Below are positions 56,949 to 64,000 of a stretch of DNA of 64,000 nucleotides, piece by piece. Origin of the DNA: Purpureocillium takamizusanense (taxonomy: Eukaryota > Ascomycota > Sordariomycetes > Hypocreales > Ophiocordycipitaceae); NCBI RefSeq assembly GCF_022605165.1, contig NC_063074.1:1887501-1951500 (forward strand), given 5' to 3'. The notes beneath the pieces were generated by a model. The model saw only the letters and a program-made list of their open reading frames with translations. It searched no databases and had not been told where the DNA came from. The translations under genes and the position numbers were made by a program. How positions within the stretch are numbered: the first letter of the stretch is position 1; every line of letters starts with the position of its first letter.

Positions 56949-58672
56949 TCAGTCGTCCTGTACCAACTCCTTGATTTCCTCGCGCCCGAGGCCCATGGCT
57001 GAAGAGCCTTCGCGTGGGGCCGTGCCGTTCTGATCCGTCGAGCCGCCACCATCTTGCATCCAAAAGTCTACCTCGTCGACCACGTCGTACACGATGTCCT
57101 CGGCAATCTGCTCCCTCCACCGCTCCGACAGCGCCCTGATCCGTGGCTCCGTCGGGATCATGTCCACATCGTCGTCCGTGGAAACCGACGCGTGCTTGTA
57201 GCCCGGCGGCGGGTACCAAAAGTTGGGCCCAAAGTTGACCTCTGCCGCGCCGCCCCGAAAGACGCTCACGGCGGGGTAGTAGCCGAGCATCCCATCATCG
57301 AGGCCCTCGCGTGCCCCAACTTGTGGCATAGGCTTGGAAGCGGGAGGAAGAAAGCCCAGGAGGTTTGCAAACGGTTGGCCCATTAGGGTACCGTTCTTGT
57401 AGACCTTGATGCATGATTGGGGCAGTGTGCGCAGGGCAGGTTGCGCATGAAGCGGATTGGGGGTTTGCGAGGTTGAGGAGCCTGCGCCTATAGGCGATGG
57501 GTTCATCAGGTCCTCAAGCTCCTTCGTTGAGTGGTACTCGATCTTCTCAAAGTACGTGTGCGCCTTGAACCGGATAGGTACTCGGTCGCGTACAATATTC
57601 GGGGCCTCAGCAGTGGATGGCGGCTCCTCATCAGCCGAGTCCACCGCGGGGTTGTAGTTTCCGGACATGATCTTGCGGTGCAGGTACTCGGACGGCAGCT
57701 GTATCTCGAGCCCAATGACGTCGCCTTCGCGGATACCTTCGCCAGCGGGAAAGAATTCTTTGGGGCGTGACATGTGCACCTTTTCACCCGCAACGTCCCT
57801 GATGCCATAGCTGTAGGCGTCAAAACCGACGGGCGCGTCGAGCGAAGCCTCGCGCCTTGCCCAACCCATGCGGACGTGCTGGCCACCCTCGGGCTTGCTC
57901 GAGCCATCCTTTGGCCCCCGCACACCTTTGACGATTTTACATTCCCAGTACCAACATCCTTCCCGGACTGCCACATTGGCTCGCGCCATTCGAAAGCCTT
58001 TGTTAGTGGTGACTTGCCGCGCGGATTTGTCAAAGAACACGTGGCTCGCAGCATCCTCGTAGCTCATGCGCGGACCGTAAGGCTCAGATTCGGTCTGGCG
58101 GTAATAAATCGTGGACGGGAACAGGGGATCGGCAATGCAGTGCGTGTAGCGAAAGTTTTTCTTGTTGAAGACGCTGGGAGGAGTCAGCTACAACAGGGCC
58201 GGTCCACCTGTGCGTGCTATTGCAGCAGCGCATGCACTCACTGTTCTGAAGTCTCGAAGAACTCGACACTCTGGCCTGCCTGGGTGGTGACCTCATGATG
58301 AGACGTCGTAATTGGTCCCCGGGGTGGCTCAAAGTCGGAGGGCTTTGGCGGCGCGAGCTTATATCGTAAAGGGCCCGTCTCGTCCGTCGCGAGCTCGGGC
58401 GGAGCTCTGGGGTCTGGGGTGCCGGAGCGGCTGTCCGGGCCGCCCTTGGCCTCGCGTTTCTTTAAGGAGTCTTTTTTCGCCCGAGAAGACTTGGTTCGGT
58501 TCGGGTGGGAAGCGTCCTCAGGGGGTTGGGAGTCCAGCCGCCTAATATCTGGATTCAGAGGCGATGACACCGCGGGCCCATGGGTGTCGTCGAGCACGCG
58601 TTTTTGCGGGATGGAGGAAACGGAGCCAGAGGGCGTCGGCTCCCGTTTGGGAGTCTCGACATCCGAAGACAT
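56949..58672 (-). CDS. COMPASS histone H3K4 methyltransferase subunit, Ash2/Bre2 (SPRY domain)
   Basis: Exons on the minus strand are 58672..58242 and 58173..56949, giving 551 residues. The N-terminal 125 residues are Ser/Pro/Lys-rich. After the splice, HVFNKKNFRYTHCIADPLFP leads into a SPRY domain split by an insert: VREGCWYWECKIV and HVRMGWARREASLDAPVG, then YSYGIRDVAGEKVH and EGDVIGLEIQLP. Later come KVYKNGTLMGQPF and GYYPAVSVFRGGAAEVNFGP, all characteristic of Ash2. The subunit helps Set1 place di- and trimethyl marks on H3K4. There is no PHD finger in front, as in Bre2. The intron is 68 nt (GTGAGT, AGCTGACTCC, CCCAG). An in-frame ATG at 58900 exists, but 58672 gives the expected N-terminus. 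Confidence 0.92.
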
Positions 58673-60186
58673 CTCCTGCCTGCGAGTTGCACAGGACGCG
58701 CGTCGGGTGGCGGTCTTGGTTTGGGGAGTGTGTCGTCGATTGTGGCCGTTGTTGATATGGCTGCAGAGCTGCGGGTGTAGCTCGACGCGTACGGTGGAGG
58801 CCGGACCAGAGATGGGAAAGATAAGATAGCGACCGCAGGATCGATCTGGCCGGGCGGCCGTGGCTTGAGTGGATTCCTGGCGGGCAAGGCGGAGACACAC
58901 GTACAGTCAGCAAGAGCCAGGCCCAAACATGGACTAGCGCGATCCGGATGACCGAGTCTGCGGTCACCCCTGCGCGGTTGGTCAGCCCGTGGACCAATGG
59001 CAGGGTGGCGAATGTAATCATCACGCCTGGACTTGTTCCTCGCAGGGAGGCTAGGGACTCCCCACAGCGCGAAGGGGCTGTCAAAGGGTCGCCATGACGC
59101 CGAGGAGGGTCGCTGGCGCCCAGGATATTCTCTCCTAGCGCGCAGTCTGCAGCATTACAGACGTCCACTCCCAGACGGCGTGGCCCACGATGCGGCCTCA
59201 ACGACTGCGGATAGGGAGCTGAAGCCTCGCCAAGCACGTGGTTTGTGAGTTTGTGGGCTGACGATGCCACCTGGCTGTCTTCCGCGGGGTCCACGTTCGG
59301 AGTTGCGTGCATGCAAGCTTTTCCGGGGGGTCGTTTAGGTTAGGCGATGGTTTGATGGGATGTCGAGTCTGTGACGTGACGTGCCCGTGTGCGACAGGCG
59401 AGGTCGGGTGCTGCTGCTGCTGCAGAATCGTGCGGCCAGCCAGTAGGTGCCGCGTCACTGGACCTGAGCGGCGCCGCCAGGCCCCTCTGCACCACTCGCA
59501 CACCCCCTTCTCCCCCCCCCCGGAAGCGGCTTCTCAGTGGCTCTATGCCGCCCCTGCGACTGCAGCCCAGGCCCTCATCAGCGCCTCAACTTATCTCATC
59601 GTCCTGGCGTGGCCCCCGCGTCGACTGCCAGACGGCAACTTTCCCGACTTGCCTATCTCTCCTCGAGGTGCCATTACCACTTCAGCCACACGTACCAACC
59701 CGGCGTGCAGGATCTTCCCCTTCTCTCCCCTCCATCTCGACACCGTCACACACGGATTTCAACACCATCTCGCGTCACTCGCCTGGGGAAATCCGCGCAA
59801 CGTCTCTCGACCCTGCCTGGCCCAGCCATTCCGCGCCTAGTTGGCACGCCCTGATACCTCGCCATTGTGCTCTCTGAACCCTAGGTCGTTCCCCTTGCCA
59901 CGGTCTCACCGCTGGCACTGGCGACCTCGCCCCTTGACCGCATCTGCCTAGACGGCACCGACTTTGGGCGACGCGTGCGTTTCCGACGCCCGCCCTTTGC
60001 TCAGCCTCTCTTCACCTTCTTCCTCGGCCGCAACGGCCCCTATCGCCCCATCTCCGACGTTGCATTCGCTGGCGCCCCGTGCCTGCACATCAACTTCTCT
60101 CAGGCTTGAAGTCATAGCGGCCCCGTCTCGACGCTGCCAACCATCGCCGCACCAAAATCAAAGACTCCGAAGCCACTTCCCGCTGT
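58673..60186. other. Divergent promoter region of the Ash2 gene and the GATA factor
   Basis: 1.5 kb, non-coding. The side facing the GATA gene (about 59500-60180) is C/T-rich, typical of a long fungal leader. No repeats of note. Confidence 0.5.
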
Positions 60187-62021
60187 ATGGCGATGAGCCA
60201 CGTATCGCAGGCTTCGGCGGCGCCGTCGCACGCGCGTGAGCCCGGCTCCATGCGAACCGCACTCCCTTCCCGACCCATGTCATCCAAGAACCGCGACAAC
60301 TGCACACCCAGCTCGCCGGGGGACGGCCGGCTCTCTGTCGATAGAAACGGCCATGGCCCGCGGCACAGCGATGGCAGCACGTCGCCCGACTCCAAAGCCA
60401 GCCCTATGAACGACGGTGCCGGTTCTTCCAGAGGCCCGAGCCCTGCCTCGACTGCCGCTGAAGGTGGAGTGAAGCCTGGAGCCGGTCAGGGAGGACAAGT
60501 ATGCAGGTACGCTTTCGAGTTTGGGTCTGGGCAGTGCAGCCATCTCGTTACTGACCCTATTTAGCAACTGCGGCACCACTCGCACCCCCCTCTGGAGGCG
60601 ATCGCCTCAAGGTGCGACGATATGCAATGCATGTGGGCTCTACTTGAAAGCGAGAAATACGTCTCGGCCGACGAGTCTCAAGAAGCCACCCAATGTCGTT
60701 TCTACCGGCACGTCGCGGCCAGTCCTAAGCAAAACGACTTCCGGTTCTTCTGCCAAAGCCTCCTCAAACGTTAGCGGTGCTACCTACGTCTCGGCCGAGC
60801 AAACTCCGACGGGTACTTGCCCTGGTGGTGGACGATGTAATGGTACTGGTGGTGCCGAGGGTTGCAACGGCTGCCCTGCGTACAACAATCGCGTGTCTAA
60901 GAGCGCCCAGCTTGGTGCCATGCAGAGACAAAAAGGCTGCGGCGGCGGTCGAGTGGAGCCTGACCGAAGCGACCCGACTCCCATCGATGTCAACGCCCTT
61001 CAACAGGAAGCCCAGAGTCCCGACACCACTGTCGTGATTGCGTGTCAAAATTGCGGCACAACAATCACCCCTCTGTGGCGACGAGATGAGAGTGGGCATA
61101 CCATCTGCAACGCTTGCGGTGAGTTGGCACTCAGGAGTGGCGGGCTCGCATGATTGGCACTAACTTATCTCTTTAGGTCTATATCACAAGCTGCATGGGG
61201 TCCATAGACCCGTCACGATGAAGAAGGCCACGATTAAACGACGCAAGAGAGTCATTCCTGCTTCTCAAGAGGATGAACACGACGACTTTGCCGACGACAC
61301 TCGCAGCTCGGAAAGGACCCCAGAGAGGGGAACCGAAAATGAGGATGGCTCCATTAACCTGGGCTTTCGTCGCCGCCCGGAACACCCCCCCACGATCGAG
61401 CCCGAGCCTGTAACGCGATCGAATGGTCAGAATACACCGTTGCCGTTGCCCTCGGCACTCGACCTGGCCGCATATCACCAGTCGCGCGGTTTCTCGCGAA
61501 ATTTGGCAAGCCCTCTCAACGACGATAATCGCCTCCCGCCCATGTCATCCATGACAGCTGCCATGTCGGACAGGCAATCCTCAATGTCACCTGCTTCGTT
61601 CCTATCTCCGAGGCGGAAGCGGTCTTTCTCGGCCACCGAGACCGAAACTGGGAGCGTGACTGATGGAGGCCATGAAGGTGCGAAGAGGTTATCATCCATC
61701 AAGTCCATCCTTAATCCTCAATCTGGTCACGATGAGCGGCCGGTTTCCCGGCCGGGCAGCGTCGATCAGGGAGAATACACTTTACCCCCCCTTCGGTCCA
61801 CTGGGCCAGGGTTGAGGCCCGCTGGTAGCCCTGGCGCGTCAGCGACTATGGAGCCCAGTTTGCACATCGGAAAGGGGAACGACGCGACGGGCTCGCGAGA
61901 CTTAAGTGATGCGGAGCGGCTCAGGATGGAACGAAGATTGGCTGTCCAGAAAGAAGCGGACCGAATTCGCGAGATGCTCGCCGCCAAGGAGCGAGAGCTG
62001 ATGGAACTGGGAACCGATTAA
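60187..62021 (+). CDS. sreA: Iron-responsive GATA repressor, SreA/URBS1/SRE type
   Basis: Exons are 60187..60506, 60565..61118 and 61177..62021, giving 572 residues. Two GATA zinc fingers are completed by splicing: C106-x2-C109-x17-C127-x2-C130 (joined at CS|N) and C267-x2-C270-x17-C288-x2-C291 (followed by GLYHKLHG after intron 2). Between them lies the diagnostic cysteine-rich region C192-x5-C198-x8-C207-x2-C210 ([19 protein letters not shown]), which senses iron in this family. Such proteins repress siderophore synthesis and high-affinity iron uptake when iron is sufficient, binding ATCWGATAA-type sites. The C-terminus ends in a helical stretch ([18 protein letters not shown]) likely to form a coiled coil. 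Introns are 58 nt each, with TACTGACC and ACTAACTT branch points. I saw no siderophore gene in the window. The ATG at 60187 is the first in frame; others at 60193 and 60250 are possible. Confidence 0.95.
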
Positions 62022-62953
62022 TGTCCATGACGGAGTATTGCGGACGACTTATGACAAATTTCTGCGGGAGCGTGGAGTCTGAGTTGCTTTAAAGACGTAC
62101 GGCGGTCAAGCTCGGATGGTTGGGCGCGGTAAAGTGTTGTCTTTGTGTGTTTTGAGTTTACCATTTCATTGCTTCGGTATTTTGGTACTTCGGGAGTGTT
62201 CTCTGGGGTGAGAAATGGGCGCTCCCTATAGGCAGAAAAATCGGCGGTTACAGCAGCCAAGCACAGACAGAAGGCGAATTGCGCAAGCATCGCGACAGAT
62301 AGCTGTCCCAGATTGTTCAATGTTAGACTTCGATAGTCTCCATGTGACTACACTTCGATTTCGAGTGCTAGGACGCGGCATGTCCGATCCATCGAGGTCG
62401 CGCCCCTGTGCACGGGTGAGCTGGTGAACTGGGCATGCCGCCATGCCACGGCGCAACGTCAACTCTGTCGAAGGATTATGACCTGCCTCGCGGCTGGATC
62501 TATAACGGTATGCATCCAGCCCGCATGAAGATACGCACAGGCCAAACGTACGTAACGACTGATGACTTCAAGCCGCCTATTTTCAGGCACGCGCCGTAGT
62601 CTACTTCGTTTCGTCTTCGTGCTTGTGCAGAACACAGGCCAGGAAGTTACATAACAACAAGTTCAGGACAGACGCTCATGAGTCAAAGAAACGCAATTGA
62701 GCCTTAATCGTCGTTTCATCTTTCTTAGATTGCTCATGCTGCTGTACAGTATACCGCTTCCTGTCAAGAAGTATATCTTTCCCTTGCTTTTCCTTCGCTT
62801 CGTGTCGTGGCCGAGATCTCCCCTCTCTCACGGCCAAACAATTCTCTACAGGTGCAAAGCGAACAAGAAGGAACAACAAACATACACAAACCGTCAACCT
62901 ATTCATTGCCGACCCCCCCCCCACACACACACACACTCTGCGAGGTCAGCATC
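62022..62953. other. Intergenic region, sreA 3' and promoter of the small ORF
   Basis: 930 bases, non-coding, AT-richer than its neighbours. A C9 run and an ACACAC run (about 62910-62937) directly precede the next start. Confidence 0.5.
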
Positions 62954-63301
62954 ATGCCGGAGCCTCAGGGTGAAAAGGTTGCGGTCGCCGAGTTCGATGT
63001 TTGCACATTTGAGCGTGCGGAGCAGCGCGCCTGGATGAGACGACTTTCCGACAGTCGTCACCGGGAGGAAGACCACATCATCGACTTGTTTATGATCGAA
63101 ATTCCACAGCGAGACAGGACGACATGCATGCTTCAGACGATCTTTAACTTTATCGAGTCTGCCACGGGCATGCCGGTGGTTTTTGACCATAGGCCAGATT
63201 ATCTTTACATTGGACTCCACTTCAAGTACGCACATCTGGCACATGGAACACTCGAAACGTTAAGGGAAATCGGATATCCTCCATACTTCGTACCGTATTA
63301 G
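62954..63301 (+). CDS. Small conserved-looking orphan protein, 115 residues
   Basis: Single exon from ATG 62954. The frame is open upstream to 62807, but that part is Pro/His/Thr leader-like sequence (PTPPPHTHTLC). The protein looks real: balanced composition, a helical first half (FERAEQRAWMRRLSDSRHR, then EEDHIIDLFMIEIPQ) and an aromatic-rich end (DYLYIGLHFKYAHLAHGTLE, then YPPYFVPY). There is no signal peptide, membrane segment or metal-binding motif. I recognise no family. An upstream coding exon cannot be excluded. It lies 930 bases after sreA on the same strand. Confidence 0.6.
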   Translation: MPEPQGEKVAVAEFDVCTFERAEQRAWMRRLSDSRHREEDHIIDLFMIEIPQRDRTTCMLQTIFNFIESATGMPVVFDHRPDYLYIGLHFKYAHLAHGTLETLREIGYPPYFVPY

Positions 63302-64000
63302 ATAATGAAGGGCGATCTCGTTTGCACCTCTCGACGTGTTCGGTGCGGTCTCATAGGAGACTCTTTTCCCCACAATTTCACAGAGGGCGAGAAAAGTGGT
63401 TGAAGGGCGGGTTGCGATATATGAAGCGATCAATCCTGGATGTTTGCTTAGGGAAACTGTGTTTGGATTTGTCATTTACTATGCGCGACATGCCTGTACT
63501 GTAGATGGCCTGATTGCGCTCCATTGTTGCGAGTGTTGGGGAAAATAAGGTCTTTTATTTGGAAGCAGCTCGTTTACTCTCTCCCCGTTCCCGTGTGTCA
63601 TATGATCAGCTATTTACTTCGTATTTATAACCTGTCTGCCCTCCATGTCCTTGAACCACAACTGTCGGCGCCGCCGCCACCCACACAGCCAAGCCGTCGA
63701 CTTAAGAGTATATCGCTCGTACTAGGCGATGAAAACCTGTAGTTCGTTGACGCCGTCAAGTTTCCAAGGACTTGTTGGAGACTTGTCTGTTGCTTGAAGG
63801 ACTTGGCCCCATCATAAGGGGTTGTAGTTGCGTTCCTCCTGATCGCCCCTTGGACCTTCCTCAAAGGCCGATTCAGCAAAGGAATGTAGCGACCCACAGT
63901 CTCGAATTACAACGGCGAGAGCCATGACTCGGACGGAGGCTTCGGTCGACCAGAAGGCACCTCCCCTCGGTGCCTGCCTCTCTTAGCCACTCACAAACGA
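63302..64000. other. 3' region of the small ORF to window end
   Basis: About 700 bases. TACTTCGTA occurs at 63615-63623. No confident gene, though the last 100 bases might hold the end of a minus-strand gene lying mostly outside the window. Confidence 0.4.

Noticed and set aside
63890..64000. Possible last exon of a minus-strand gene (acceptor after CTAAGAGAGGCAG, ending PPSESWLSPL then TAA).
   Set aside because: Too short to judge. The rest of any such gene lies outside the window and no domain is visible.

Overview
The window is nuclear DNA of a filamentous ascomycete, most likely a member of the Hypocreales. The evidence is split genes with short introns (about 49-130 nt, donors GTRNGT, branch points like CTGAC or CTAAC, acceptors CAG or TAG), GC-rich coding sequence, and typical Pezizomycotina proteins: an arg-2 gene with an arginine attenuator peptide, a SreA-type double GATA factor with a cysteine-rich centre, and Clr2. 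The order-level placement is inference from gene types and style. I saw no rRNA, tRNA, CRISPR array, intact transposon or bacterial-type operon.

Layout: (1) 1-8.8 kb: the 3' part of a peroxisomal enoyl-CoA hydratase 2, an RNF216-like RBR ubiquitin ligase preceded by a 43-base G run, and a SAP-RRM acinus-like protein. (2) 8.8-18.2 kb, all on the minus strand: arginine-specific carbamoyl-phosphate synthase small subunit with its regulatory uORF, electron-transfer flavoprotein beta, an ArfGAP, and an Sbp1-like two-RRM protein. (3) 20.7-26.3 kb: Tah18-type diflavin reductase, convergent with a membrane-anchored aspartic-protease-like protein that has lost its first catalytic Asp. (4) 26.3-35.3 kb: a 9 kb stretch with no supportable gene. 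(5) 35.3-41.6 kb: a GPI-anchored repeat protein, convergent with a Ufo1-like F-box/UIM protein. (6) 41.6-48.6 kb: a second, 7 kb gene-poor stretch. (7) 48.6-63.3 kb: a dense block with a zinc-ribbon protein, Clr2, Nse1, a single-pass membrane protein, Ash2/Bre2, SreA and a 115-residue orphan.

The genes do not form one pathway. Most are housekeeping genes in alternating divergent and convergent pairs. Two themes recur. One is ubiquitin (RBR ligase, F-box/UIM protein, Nse1 RING-like). The other is chromatin (Clr2, Nse1, Ash2, the GATA repressor), and its members lie within 12 kb of each other.

The most striking feature is the arg-2 leader. The 24-residue arginine attenuator peptide is encoded across three exons, the middle one only 13 nt long. 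Any mis-splicing there removes the arginine-sensing peptide. Other points for follow-up are the two-helix membrane insert inside the IBR domain of the RBR ligase, the G43 tract, the pseudo-protease receptor-like protein, and families of short TAC/GTA palindromes concentrated in gene-free DNA.
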